A DNA stretch of 64,000 bases from Nocardia goodfellowii (GCF_017875645.1 NZ_JAGGMR010000001.1:5084001-5148000), one strand, 5' to 3'; numbered from the stretch's first letter, positions 32,556-41,105 are shown. The notes: generated by a model not told the origin, from the sequence alone. Numbers and translations are program-made.

Positions 32556-33817
32556 CGATGCTCGAATCAGACACTGCCGCAATAGATCTCAGCTGGCGCC
32601 CGGCACCGGCGGCGGTCGCCCTGGCCGGCTGCGCGGGCGTGGTGCTCGCCGTGGCGGTACTGTACGGCGCACCCCAGCTGGTGGCCTTCGCGGCGCCGCT
32701 GCTCGGCGTGCTCACGGTCCAGCGCCCGATCGCCGTGCGGCTCGTGGCCGCCGACTCCGGAAACGGCCTACCGCATATCGTCCGCTGTCTCGAAGCCGAG
32801 CAGATCGAGGTGTGCCTGGGCATCGCGGTACGGGGCCGGGTGCGGGTGACGGCGCGGATCCTGACTTCCGCGGGAATGGAAACCGAAACACTCGGCGGCA
32901 GCGAAGATTCGGTGCGAGCGCGGCTGCGTGCGCCGAGCTGGGGCCGGTATCCGGTGCGGGTCGAGGTCGCCGCCGTTACCGGCGCCGGGTTGCTGCGCGG
33001 CACCGCGGTGTGTCAGCCGATGTGGCTGCATGTCTATCCACCGATCGTTCCGCAGCGCATGCCGCTGCCCGGCGACCCGCCTCGCCGGCGTACCGGCGCG
33101 CTCGACACTCGATTCCGTGGCGACGGTATCGAGTTCGAGGACATCCGCGGCTACGTTTCGGGCGACAGTCTGCGCTCGATCAACTGGCCCGCCACTGCCC
33201 GGCGCGGCAGCGTTCAGGTGACCGAACGCCGCTTGGCGCAAGCACAGGACGTGGTGCTGCTGTTCGACGGCACGCGCCAGCGGCCGGGCCCCGCGCCCGA
33301 GTCGCTGGATCGCGCGTTGCGCGGGGCCGCGGAGCTGGCGCGGTCGGCGCTGCGCGCCGGGGATCGAGTGGGCGTGGTGTGCCTGGGCGACCGAACTCGG
33401 TGGCTGCCCGCCCGCAGCGGTGCGCCGCGCATCCACGCCATCGCCGCCTGCCTGCTCGACCCGGACGATTCCGGCGTGACCCGAGAACAGGGCACGGGCC
33501 CGCCGGTGTCCGCGGTTCCCACCGGTGCGCTCGTCATCGCGTTCTCCACCTTGACCGACACCGACTGCGTGGCGGCGTTGATCGGTCTGCGTAAGCGCGG
33601 TCATCGCGTGCTGGCGGTGGATGTGGTGGGAGAGAACATGTTTCGCGACGAAACCGAGCCGCTGATCGGCCGGTTGTGGTCGCTGGAACGGGCCGCGATG
33701 TACCGGGATCTGGGCGCGGTCGGCATCGAGGTGGTGGCGTGGGGTGCGGCGCCGGACATCGCCGATGTGCTGCGCGTGCTGCGGCGGCGCCCCGCGCGGT
33801 ATCGGAGGTTCCGGTGA
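32552..33817 (+). CDS. DUF58 domain protein
   Basis: 421 residues. Two N-terminal membrane helices (about 15-60) are followed by a beta-rich region and the DUF58 core near residues 190-215 (FRGDGIEFEDIRGYVSGDSLRSINWPATARRGSVQVTE). A VWA-like remainder begins DVVLLFDGTRQ, where the metal site is degenerate. DUF58 proteins are the usual partners of MoxR ATPases. The ATG overlaps the previous stop, and the next gene starts in a GTGA overlap. In this operon it probably works with MoxR at the membrane in envelope assembly or stress. Confidence 0.9.
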   Translation: MTMLESDTAAIDLSWRPAPAAVALAGCAGVVLAVAVLYGAPQLVAFAAPLLGVLTVQRPIAVRLVAADSGNGLPHIVRCLEAEQIEVCLGIAVRGRVRVTARILTSAGMETETLGGSEDSVRARLRAPSWGRYPVRVEVAAVTGAGLLRGTAVCQPMWLHVYPPIVPQRMPLPGDPPRRRTGALDTRFRGDGIEFEDIRGYVSGDSLRSINWPATARRGSVQVTERRLAQAQDVVLLFDGTRQRPGPAPESLDRALRGAAELARSALRAGDRVGVVCLGDRTRWLPARSGAPRIHAIAACLLDPDDSGVTREQGTGPPVSAVPTGALVIAFSTLTDTDCVAALIGLRKRGHRVLAVDVVGENMFRDETEPLIGRLWSLERAAMYRDLGAVGIEVVAWGAAPDIADVLRVLRRRPARYRRFR

Positions 33818-34356
33818 AGCACACGGATATCGTGGCGGCCGCGGCGTTTTCGGTGCCGCTGGCGGCGGCCGCCGGTTCAGGGACGGGTCTCGCGGTACTT
33901 GCCGCGCTGGCCGCGCTGGGTCTGGCCGGGTTGCGCAACGCGGCGTGCGCGTACCTCGCGGTGGTCGGAACGGCTGCGACACTGGCTGTTTCCGGCGGCG
34001 GCAGTGCGGTGGCGGCTGTCGCCGGTGCGGGTGCGACGGGGTATCTGACGGCGAGCCGGTCCGAGGGTGCGTGGTCGCGGGCCGAGTTGCCCGACCTGCT
34101 GGCTCCGGCGTCGGCCGCCTGCGCCTTCGGTGCGCTCGCGGTCGCGGTCAGCGCCGCACCGATGCACCTGCCGTGGGCGCCGCTGGCCGCCCCCGTGGCG
34201 GCGCTCGTCATGGTGGCGCTACCGCTGCGTGCCATGCGGGCCACCCCGCGGCGCGGTGATTTCAGGACCACGTCAGCGGTGTCGATCACGCTGAATCCCG
34301 ACCCGCACCGTCGAGCCACGGAGGAAAGCAATGGCGACAGGTCACACGATCGGTGA
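33814..34356 (+). CDS. Ala/Gly-rich multi-pass membrane protein, unknown
   Basis: 180 residues from GTG 33814 (GTGA overlap with the DUF58 stop). It has four to five hydrophobic segments between residues 8 and 140, very rich in Ala and Gly, and a polar C-terminus. The last 26 nt overlap the start of the next gene, so the operon continues. No recognised family; probably an accessory membrane subunit of the MoxR/DUF58 group. Confidence 0.65.
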   Translation: MKHTDIVAAAAFSVPLAAAAGSGTGLAVLAALAALGLAGLRNAACAYLAVVGTAATLAVSGGGSAVAAVAGAGATGYLTASRSEGAWSRAELPDLLAPASAACAFGALAVAVSAAPMHLPWAPLAAPVAALVMVALPLRAMRATPRRGDFRTTSAVSITLNPDPHRRATEESNGDRSHDR

Positions 34357-35341
34357 AGCGGCACACGATGATCCGGACCGGGCGGCGATCGACGCGATCG
34401 CGGCCTACGCGGACCATCCGAGCGCGTTCATCGCCTGCAACGACGAGACCAGTCACTACTTCGCGCCCGGCCTGCCCGGTGTCGTGCCGTACCGGGCGCG
34501 CGGCGGGACGGTCCTGGTCTTCGGCGGCCCCTTCGGACCACCGGGGGCGCGCGAGCGATTGCTCGAGCATTTCCGGCGCGATGTGGTGCGCCGTCGCCGC
34601 ATCGTCGCGGTCCAGGTGCGACCCGGTGATGTCGAACTGTTCGCCCGGCAGGGATTCACGGTGAACCAGTTCGGCTGTACCTACGGAATCGACCTGAGCG
34701 CCTTCACCAGCAAGGGCAAGCCGCTGGCCAAGGTCCGCCAGAATGTCTCCCGCGCCGCCCGCGAAGGCACCACCGTGCACGAGCTCGCACCCGGTCTGCG
34801 CGGCGACGAACTCGATGCCATCGATCGGCAGTGGTTGCGCGCCAAAGGCTGGCACGTCAAGAAGCTCGACTTCATGGTCGGCCAGCGCGAGGGCCGCGGC
34901 GCGGAAGCGCGCCGGCTGTTCGTCGCCGAGCGGGCGGGCCGGATCACCGGGTATGTGTCGTACTCGCCCGCCTACGGTTCCCGGCCGGGCTGGCTCTACG
35001 ATCTCACCCGGCGCACTCCCGAAGCCTCGGTCGGCACCATCGAGCTTGTGAATCTCACTGCGCTGCAACAGTTCAAGGCCGAAGGCGCGGGCTGGCTGCA
35101 CCTGGGCCTCACGCCGTTCGCCGGCATCGGCCCGGACGATCACGCCTCGGGCAACGGGCTGGTGCGGTGGATGATCCGGACCCTGTCCGAGCGCGGGGCA
35201 TTCGTGTATCCGGCGGCCAGCCAGCAGGCGTTCAAACGAAAATGGGCGCCACACGTGATCGAGCCCGAGTACCTGGCCTTCGGCGGCGGGCCGCGCCCCA
35301 GTTCGGTGTGGCAGCTGCTGCGGGTCACCAATTCGATCTGA
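34331..35341 (+). CDS. DUF2156 protein, soluble MprF-like aminoacyl/acyl transferase domain
   Basis: 336 residues without membrane helices. It matches the C-terminal catalytic domain of phosphatidylglycerol lysyltransferase (MprF), a tandem GNAT fold: FIACNDETSHYFAPGLPGVVPYRARGGTVLVFGGPFGP near the start, LAKVRQNVSRAAREGTTVHEL in the middle, and FKRKWAPHVIEPEYLAF near the end. MprF uses Lys-tRNA to modify lipids with a flippase domain that is absent here. Free-standing forms modify lipids or other acceptors in some bacteria. Being in one operon with YrbE and MoxR/DUF58 genes supports an envelope lipid role. GGAGG lies 8 nt before ATG. Confidence 0.85.
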   Translation: MATGHTIGEAAHDDPDRAAIDAIAAYADHPSAFIACNDETSHYFAPGLPGVVPYRARGGTVLVFGGPFGPPGARERLLEHFRRDVVRRRRIVAVQVRPGDVELFARQGFTVNQFGCTYGIDLSAFTSKGKPLAKVRQNVSRAAREGTTVHELAPGLRGDELDAIDRQWLRAKGWHVKKLDFMVGQREGRGAEARRLFVAERAGRITGYVSYSPAYGSRPGWLYDLTRRTPEASVGTIELVNLTALQQFKAEGAGWLHLGLTPFAGIGPDDHASGNGLVRWMIRTLSERGAFVYPAASQQAFKRKWAPHVIEPEYLAFGGGPRPSSVWQLLRVTNSI

Positions 35342-35366
35342 TCCACCAACAGAACGGAGAAAACCC

Positions 35367-36125
35367 ATGTCGCACAACGAGTCCGGTGATGTCGGACGGC
35401 TGGACCGCCGGGCGAAGCTCGGCTTCGCCCGGCGCGCGGCCGCGGCGCAGCTGGCGGGTCTGCCCAGCGTCGTCCGCGCCGGTCTGGGCCGCGGCGGACG
35501 GGGCGGCGGCGTGGAATTGGCCGACGCGCCACCCGACAGCCGGTTCACGCGGGAGGCGCGGGACCTGGCCGAGGCCTGCTACAGCCGCGAGCTCGAACAG
35601 CACGCGCTGCGGTGCTGGTACTTCGGGGATATCTTCGCGCAGCTGGACGGTCGCGTCTACGACGCCGAACTGCTCTACGTCGCCTGTCTGCTGCACGACG
35701 TGGGTTTGACCGAACGGCATCGCCCACGCCCGGACGGTGCGTCGTGCTTCGCCGTGCACGGTGCCGAGGTGGCCCGCGCGAGCCTCCTGGACTGGGGCGC
35801 GGATGCCGTGTTCGCGGAGACGGTTTCGCAGGCCATCGCCTTGCACATGGATGTCAGCGTGCCGGTGGAGCGCGGTATCGAGGCGCACCTGCTGCACGCG
35901 GGCGCGCATTTGGATGTGGCGGGCGTGCGCAGTGGTGAGGTACCGCGCGCGGCGCTCGTGGAGGTGATCCGGGCGCACCCGCGCGACGGATTCGTGCCGC
36001 TGTTCCTGGATGCCATGCGGCGCGAGGCCCGCGAGCGTCCGGACTCGCGGGCGGCGGTGCTGTGGAAACAGGGGATGCGCCTCCCGGTTTCGCTGAATCC
36101 ACTCGATCGCCTCTCGACAAGCTGA
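35367..36125 (+). CDS. HD-domain protein (putative phosphohydrolase)
   Basis: 252 residues. The HD motif is in YVACLLHDVGLTERHRP (about residues 108-124) with a supporting upstream His in LEQHALRCWYFGD and later His residues in CFAVHGAEVARASL and ALHMDVS, matching the metal ligands of HD-superfamily hydrolases. The N-terminus is basic and Ala/Gly rich. Last gene of the operon that begins with yrbE, 25 nt after the DUF2156 gene. Members of this subgroup are often annotated as nucleotide or cyanamide hydratase-like; the substrate is unknown. Confidence 0.85.
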   Translation: MSHNESGDVGRLDRRAKLGFARRAAAAQLAGLPSVVRAGLGRGGRGGGVELADAPPDSRFTREARDLAEACYSRELEQHALRCWYFGDIFAQLDGRVYDAELLYVACLLHDVGLTERHRPRPDGASCFAVHGAEVARASLLDWGADAVFAETVSQAIALHMDVSVPVERGIEAHLLHAGAHLDVAGVRSGEVPRAALVEVIRAHPRDGFVPLFLDAMRREARERPDSRAAVLWKQGMRLPVSLNPLDRLSTS

Positions 36126-36142
36126 CATACTCGGAGTAGGTT
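36114..36142 (+). promoter_or_regulatory. Promoter of the second MMPL gene
   Basis: -35 TCGACA (36114-36119), 17-bp spacer, -10 TAGGTT (36137-36142). The predicted start near 36149 lies inside the palindrome at 36144-36156. The -35 overlaps the last codons of the upstream HD gene. Confidence 0.5.
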
Positions 36143-36143
36143 T

Positions 36144-36156
36144 ACCGACTGTCGGT
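36144..36156. promoter_or_regulatory. TetR-like operator at the MMPL transcription start
   Basis: ACCGAC-T-GTCGGT, a perfect 13-bp palindrome followed by a further CGGT. This type of ACCGACNGTCGGT dyad is common for TetR repressors of exporters. It directly follows the -10 box. No regulator gene is adjacent. Confidence 0.6.
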
Positions 36157-36203
36157 CGGTGGATGCCGAGCCGACCGTCCTACGACATCCCAGGGGGTTC
36201 CGC

Positions 36204-38483
36204 ATGGTGCGCGTCCAACTGCTCACCAGGTTCGCGCGCTTGGCCGCGCGTGCGCCGCGCGCGGTTCTGCTCGCGGCGCTCGCGGTGCTGGTCGTCGCGG
36301 GCGGCTACGGCATTCCCGCGAGCCTCGAGTTGCCCGCCGCCGGATACGACGTGCCGGATTCGGAATCGGCCCGGGCGGACCAGGTGCTGGAAAGTGCTTT
36401 CGGTGCGGGCGGATACACCATGGTGTTCACCGTGCGCGCCGACGCCGGTGTCGACAGTCCGGCCGCGCGTGCGCGTGCGGAGACCGTAGCCGCAGCCCTG
36501 CGGGAGTCGCCGCACATCCGCAACGTGCTGTCCTACTGGACCGCGCCCGCCCCGTTGAACACCGCGCTGCGCGGTACCGACGGCGCGGCCGGGTTGGTGG
36601 TGGCGCGGATCGCCGGTGACGACGAGGAGGCGACCGTCCGGGCGCGGGCGCTGGCCGATCCGCTGGTCGGCGCCCGCGACGGGGTGGAGGTCGCCGCCGG
36701 TGGCCAGGCGATGACCTACTCCGAAGGCGGAGATCAGTCCAAACGCGACCTGTTCCTGATGGAGGCCATCGCTTTTCCGCTGACCTTCCTGGCACTGGTG
36801 TGGATCTTCGGCAGCGTCACCGCGGCCTCCTTGCCGATGGCGGTCTCGGCGGTGGCGGTCGCCGGGTCCGCGGCCGCGTTGAGCCTCATCGACAAGATGA
36901 CCGATGTCTCGGTCTTCGCGGTCAACCTGGCCACCGCACTGTGTTTGGCGCTGGCCATCGACTACACGCTGTTCATCGTCAACCGCTACCGCGAGGAACT
37001 CGCGAACGGCACACCGCCGGAAGCTGCCCTGGTGCGCACGATGAACACTGCGGGCCGCACCGTCACCTACTCCGCGTTGACCGTGGCACTGACGATTTCG
37101 GCCATGGTCATCTTCCCGCAGTACCTGGTGCGCTCACTGGCCTTCGCCGGGCTGGTCAGTGTGGTGTTCTCGCTACTCGGTTCGCTGCTCATCGCACCGG
37201 CGTTGCTGGTGGTGCTCGGACCGCGCATCGACGCACTGGACATCCGGCGGCCGATCGCCCGGCTGTTCGGACGGACCGTGCGCGACCAGCACGTCTCCAC
37301 GGAAAACCATTGGTACCGGACGGCGATGTTCTCCATGCGGCACGCGGTGCCGGTGGTGGGTGTGATCGGCGCCCTGCTGCTGGTGCTCGCCCTGCCCGCC
37401 CTCGGCATGAAGCTCGGCTACCCCGACGACCGGGTGCTGCCGGCTACGGCGTCGGCCCGCGCGGCCGGGGACACCTTGCGGTCGGACTTCACCAGAAACT
37501 TCGCCGGGACGGTCTACATCGTGCTGCCGGAGGGAGTCACGAACCCGCAGGCGTTGAGCGGTTACGCCGAAAACCTTTCCCGGGTACCCGATGTCGTGGC
37601 GGTGTCCGCTCCCGGCGGGTCGTATGCGGGCGGGAGCCTCGTATCACCGGCGACCTACGATTCCGCGATGCGCGCGGACGCGGCATACCTGACGGTGGCC
37701 ACCACGCTGGATCCCTACTCGGACGCGGGCAAGCGGCAGCTGGACGCTTTACGCGCGGTGGGCTCGCCCGCACCCACGCTGTTCGGCGGTGTGGCACAGC
37801 GCAATATCGACAATGTCGCGGGCATCACCGACCGCACGCTCTACGTGCTGGCCGGCATCGCCGTGATGACCTTCGTGCTGATCTTCCTCATGACAGGTTC
37901 GCTGGTACTCCCGATCAAGGCGCTGCTGATGAACGTGCTGTCGCTCGGTGCGGCGTTCGGCGCGCTGGTGTGGCTTTTCCAGGACGGCCACCTGGGCGCC
38001 CTGGGGACGACCGCCACCGGGCAATTCACCGCCTTCATCCCGCCGTTGCTGGCCTGCGTCGCGTACGCGCTGGCGATGGACTACGAAGTGTTCGTGCTCT
38101 CCCGCGTTCGCGAGGAATGGCTGAAGTCCGGCCGGACCGCGGCGGACAACGAACGCGCGGTCGCGCTGGGTCTGGCACGTACCGGGCGCATCGTCACCGC
38201 GGCGGCCGCCGTGATGATCGTGGTGTTCATCGCGATGAGCGCCGGGCAGGTCTCGTTCATGCGCGGGCTCGGTGTCGGCCTGGCCGTCGGGGTCGCGCTG
38301 GACGCTTTCCTGGTGCGCCCCTTGCTCGTTCCGGCGGCGATGCGCCTGATGGGACGATTCAACTGGTGGGCCCCCGCGCCGCTGGCACGCTGGCACGACC
38401 GGTGGGGGCTGACCGAACTTGAGACCGTGTCGGAATCGCGCCGCGCCCCCGCGCCGGCGCCGGTCGCGGCGGTGGCGGAATGA
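36204..38483 (+). CDS. MMPL/RND-family transporter
   Basis: 759 residues, two-fold RND architecture: helix near residue 15-35, extracytoplasmic domain, helices at about 185-340 with LCLALAIDYTLFIVNRYREEL, second extracytoplasmic domain, helices at about 550-720 with CVAYALAMDYEVFVLSRVREEW. The Asp-Tyr pairs in both halves are the proton-relay sites. It probably exports a lipid or a secondary metabolite. AGGGGG lies 7 nt before ATG 36204. It lies next to the SARP cluster (convergent, 8-bp gap) and could export that product, but its promoter carries a separate TetR-type operator. Confidence 0.93.
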   Translation: MVRVQLLTRFARLAARAPRAVLLAALAVLVVAGGYGIPASLELPAAGYDVPDSESARADQVLESAFGAGGYTMVFTVRADAGVDSPAARARAETVAAALRESPHIRNVLSYWTAPAPLNTALRGTDGAAGLVVARIAGDDEEATVRARALADPLVGARDGVEVAAGGQAMTYSEGGDQSKRDLFLMEAIAFPLTFLALVWIFGSVTAASLPMAVSAVAVAGSAAALSLIDKMTDVSVFAVNLATALCLALAIDYTLFIVNRYREELANGTPPEAALVRTMNTAGRTVTYSALTVALTISAMVIFPQYLVRSLAFAGLVSVVFSLLGSLLIAPALLVVLGPRIDALDIRRPIARLFGRTVRDQHVSTENHWYRTAMFSMRHAVPVVGVIGALLLVLALPALGMKLGYPDDRVLPATASARAAGDTLRSDFTRNFAGTVYIVLPEGVTNPQALSGYAENLSRVPDVVAVSAPGGSYAGGSLVSPATYDSAMRADAAYLTVATTLDPYSDAGKRQLDALRAVGSPAPTLFGGVAQRNIDNVAGITDRTLYVLAGIAVMTFVLIFLMTGSLVLPIKALLMNVLSLGAAFGALVWLFQDGHLGALGTTATGQFTAFIPPLLACVAYALAMDYEVFVLSRVREEWLKSGRTAADNERAVALGLARTGRIVTAAAAVMIVVFIAMSAGQVSFMRGLGVGLAVGVALDAFLVRPLLVPAAMRLMGRFNWWAPAPLARWHDRWGLTELETVSESRRAPAPAPVAAVAE

Positions 38484-38491
38484 CCGGCCCG

Positions 38492-39238
38492 TTACGCGCA
38501 GTGCTCGGTGCCGAGCGACCGGATCAGGCTGGGGTTGGGCAGGATTCCGAGCTCGTCCCGCAGCAGGCGTTCGAGGCGATGGTAGGAAGCTATCGCCTCG
38601 GCATCGCGCCCGGTACGCCGCAACGCCATTATCAGCATTTCCCACAGCCGCTCGTTCAACGGGTTCTCGGCAATGAATTTACGGGCGGTGAGGATTATTC
38701 GATCATATCGTTCGAGAGTCATCCAGGTAGTGAGGAGGAGTTCCTGCGCATGCGCTTTCGAAGCATACAAATCATCGGAAAAGCTCTGCAGTAGAGCGCT
38801 GTCCGTCACGTCTCGAAGCGCTTCGCCACGCCATAATCCGAAAGCATCCTCCACCATGCTCGCTACCACCGACGGTGTTTTCGGTGCCAGTCCGGCCGCG
38901 TGCTCGACGGTATCCATGAATCGCAAAGCATCGATACGCTCACGGGGAATGTCGAGCCGATAGCCGGCGACGCCGACAGTTTTCACCACATCGGCGGGTG
39001 CGCCATGGGATTTGAACCAGCGCCGCAGCCGGGCGATATGCGCGTGCAGCGCGTTGGTGGAGTTCTTGGTCGTCTCGAACAGGCCGAGCGCGTCCGTCAA
39101 CTCGTCGCGACCGACCGTATTGCCTTGCCGTGCAACCAATATGGCCGCTATACTGCGCAGCTTCCGGCCGTCCATAGGGTAGGCGGTGCCGTCGATCACC
39201 AGCTCCACCGGTCCGAGAACATCGATTCCGATCCGCAC
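38492..39238 (-). CDS. SARP-family (OmpR-like winged helix + BTAD) transcriptional activator
   Basis: 248 residues from GTG 39238. The N-terminal winged helix (LRSIAAILVARQGNTVGRDELTDALGLFETTKNSTNALHAHIARLRRWF) and bacterial transcriptional activation domain (EDAFGLWRGEALRDVTDSALLQSFSDDLYASKAHAQELLLTTWMTLERYDRIILTARKFI) give the small-SARP architecture of antibiotic pathway activators. It is divergent from the halogenase operon, whose promoter has tandem repeats with SARP spacing. Base composition is visibly more AT-rich than in neighbouring genes, especially at 38640-38960. It is very likely the pathway-specific activator. Confidence 0.95.
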   Translation of the reverse strand: MRIGIDVLGPVELVIDGTAYPMDGRKLRSIAAILVARQGNTVGRDELTDALGLFETTKNSTNALHAHIARLRRWFKSHGAPADVVKTVGVAGYRLDIPRERIDALRFMDTVEHAAGLAPKTPSVVASMVEDAFGLWRGEALRDVTDSALLQSFSDDLYASKAHAQELLLTTWMTLERYDRIILTARKFIAENPLNERLWEMLIMALRRTGRDAEAIASYHRLERLLRDELGILPNPSLIRSLGTEHCA

Positions 39239-39299
39239 AACACCCCCGAAGATCTCAGACCCGAACTAACCCCGACAGACGCCGCCGCCTCCATCGCAC

Positions 39300-39328
39300 A
39301 CGGTATTTTTCCGCACTCCTCTTGTCAA
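39300..39328 (-). promoter_or_regulatory. Promoter of the SARP gene
   Basis: Minus strand: -35 TTGACA (39328-39323), 17-bp spacer, -10 TACCGT (39305-39300), giving a leader of about 55 nt before GTG 39238. The consensus -35 and standard spacing suggest a housekeeping sigma factor. Confidence 0.6.
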
Positions 39329-39386
39329 TTGTGACGGCTCACCAACGAACCGTTCTGACAGTGTGCCGAGTGACCCCGCCCTCGAA

Positions 39387-39419
39387 TTTCAGTGCGATTT
39401 CAGTGTCGTCTCGTACTGT
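39387..39419 (+). promoter_or_regulatory. SARP-type activator site and promoter of the halogenase operon
   Basis: Direct repeats TTTCAGTG at 39387-39394 and 39398-39405 (11 bp apart, one helical turn), then 8 nt, then -10 TACTGT (39414-39419). Heptamer-like repeats spaced 11 bp, with the last one 8 bp from the -10, are the known arrangement for ActII-ORF4/DnrI-type SARPs. There is no good -35 box, as expected when the activator replaces it. Confidence 0.75.
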
Positions 39420-39427
39420 CCCTCGGG

Positions 39428-41098
39428 ATGGGATCGATCATGCTCCCCAATATTTTCCAGGGGTTGCTGAACAGAGGTTGGTGCGGTATGTCGAGTGGTG
39501 GATCAGGAGTGGATATTCCGTCGTTCGGAAGTTATGTCGAGGGCCGGGAATTAGCTGCGGACCAATGGGTTTACGTTCCGGTAACCCGGGCGCTGCTCAC
39601 CGATTCGTTCACGAGCCTCACCGTGAAACGAAAGCTGGACAGCGGCGAGCTCAGCGAATCCGCAGCGACCCCGGATATCTTCGCCGGACGCGTCGCGGTC
39701 GCGGACGCCGGCGTGGTCGCCGAGGCCTTGCGCGCGGCCTCGGACGCGGCGCGGGTGTGGCGCTCGGCGCCGTTGTCGACCCGGGTGGACGACCTGCTGG
39801 AGGCGGTGCGCGCCAACATCATCGGCAAGACCGAGACCATCGAGCGGATGATGACCTACGAGGGGCACCCGCTGGAGCTGGCCCGCTGGGAGATCGCCGG
39901 TTGGCTGGAAGCGCTGACTCCCTTGTCGCGCAGCTTCTTTCGGGCCGAGCTGCACAAGGAATTCGACTATCAGGGCCGGCGGCAGATCGTGCGGCGCCGG
40001 CCCGACGGCGTGGTGTGCGTGAATCCGCCCGCCAACGCGCCGATGTCGAGTGTGATCTTCGCGGCGACACTGAGCATTGTCGGCGGCAACGCGGTGGTGG
40101 TCCGGGCGCCCCGATCGGTGCCGCTGGGGGCGATGTGGGCGATCCGTGAAGTGCTCGCCCCGGCGCTGGCCGAGGTGGGCGCGCCACCGGGCACGGTCAA
40201 CGCCGTGTGCGGCGATCCGGAGCCGATCCTGCAGGCGTGGCTGGACAGTCCGCTGGTACACGACGTGATGTACTTCGGCAGCGTCGCGAACGGACTGGCC
40301 TTCGAGAAGCGTTGTGTCGCAGCGGGTAAGAAGCCGGTGCTCGAACTGGCGGGCAACGACACCGTGGTCGTCTGGTCGGACGCGAACCTCGAGCACGCCT
40401 CGGAGGCGCTGCTGGAGAGCTTCTTCGGCTCCGGTCAGCTGTGCATGATTCCGAACGTGGTGCTGGCGCACCCCGCGATCGCGGACGAACTGATCGCGCT
40501 GGTCGCGAAGAAGGCGCAGGCGCTGCGGCCCGGGCACCCCGACGAGGAAGGCGTGTTGCTCTCGCCGGTCCTGCGCCACGACGGTTTCCACCGCTGCCTG
40601 GCCGACGCGCTCGAGCGGGGTGCGCGATTGGTGATCGGGGGTGGCGGCATGCACCTCGATGGCACACCGAGCGACAGCGGCTATTTCTTGCAGCCCACCG
40701 TGGTGCGCGTCGACGGGCTCGCCGGGGCCCGGTCGCTGGAGGCGGTGGCGCACGAGACATTCTTCCCGCTGCTCCCGATCGTCGTGCCCGCCGAGGATGA
40801 CGACGCGACGTTGCTGGAAGCCTTCGTCGAATTCGTGAACTCGAACCTCTACGGGTTGCGGAATTCATTGTGGGCGCGCGACCAGGCGGTCATCGATCGC
40901 TACCTGGATCACGTGAGCAACGGCGGACTGCTGAAGGTCAACGATTCGCATATCGCGTTCTCGGCTCCGCTGCCCTCACACGGCGGCACCGGGCGCACCG
41001 GCGGCGTCTTCGGCGAAGCGAACTACCCGGTGTTGCGCACGACCCATGTCCAAGGCGTGTCGATCCTGCCCGCCGATACCGCGCCCAGATATCGATAG
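39428..41098 (+). CDS. Aldehyde dehydrogenase family protein
   Basis: 556 residues if ATG 39428, 8 nt after the -10 box, is a leaderless start; ATG 39440 and ATG 39488 are alternatives and the first 20 residues look dispensable. The NAD(P)-aldehyde dehydrogenase fold shows VVCVNPPANAPMSSVIFAATLSIVGGNAVVVRAP, the catalytic Glu in PVLELAGNDTVVVW and the nucleophile Cys in FGSGQLCMIPN. It oxidises an aldehyde, or reduces an acyl thioester if it works in reverse. The extended N-terminus (about 70 residues before the core) is longer than usual. First gene of the SARP-controlled operon. Confidence 0.88.
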   Translation: MGSIMLPNIFQGLLNRGWCGMSSGGSGVDIPSFGSYVEGRELAADQWVYVPVTRALLTDSFTSLTVKRKLDSGELSESAATPDIFAGRVAVADAGVVAEALRAASDAARVWRSAPLSTRVDDLLEAVRANIIGKTETIERMMTYEGHPLELARWEIAGWLEALTPLSRSFFRAELHKEFDYQGRRQIVRRRPDGVVCVNPPANAPMSSVIFAATLSIVGGNAVVVRAPRSVPLGAMWAIREVLAPALAEVGAPPGTVNAVCGDPEPILQAWLDSPLVHDVMYFGSVANGLAFEKRCVAAGKKPVLELAGNDTVVVWSDANLEHASEALLESFFGSGQLCMIPNVVLAHPAIADELIALVAKKAQALRPGHPDEEGVLLSPVLRHDGFHRCLADALERGARLVIGGGGMHLDGTPSDSGYFLQPTVVRVDGLAGARSLEAVAHETFFPLLPIVVPAEDDDATLLEAFVEFVNSNLYGLRNSLWARDQAVIDRYLDHVSNGGLLKVNDSHIAFSAPLPSHGGTGRTGGVFGEANYPVLRTTHVQGVSILPADTAPRYR

Positions 41099-41105
41099 GA
41101 GCCCG

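Noticed and set aside
39238..39428. A small gene in the SARP-operon gap
   Set aside because: Open frames there lack ribosome sites and cover the promoter elements; the gap is better explained as a divergent control region.
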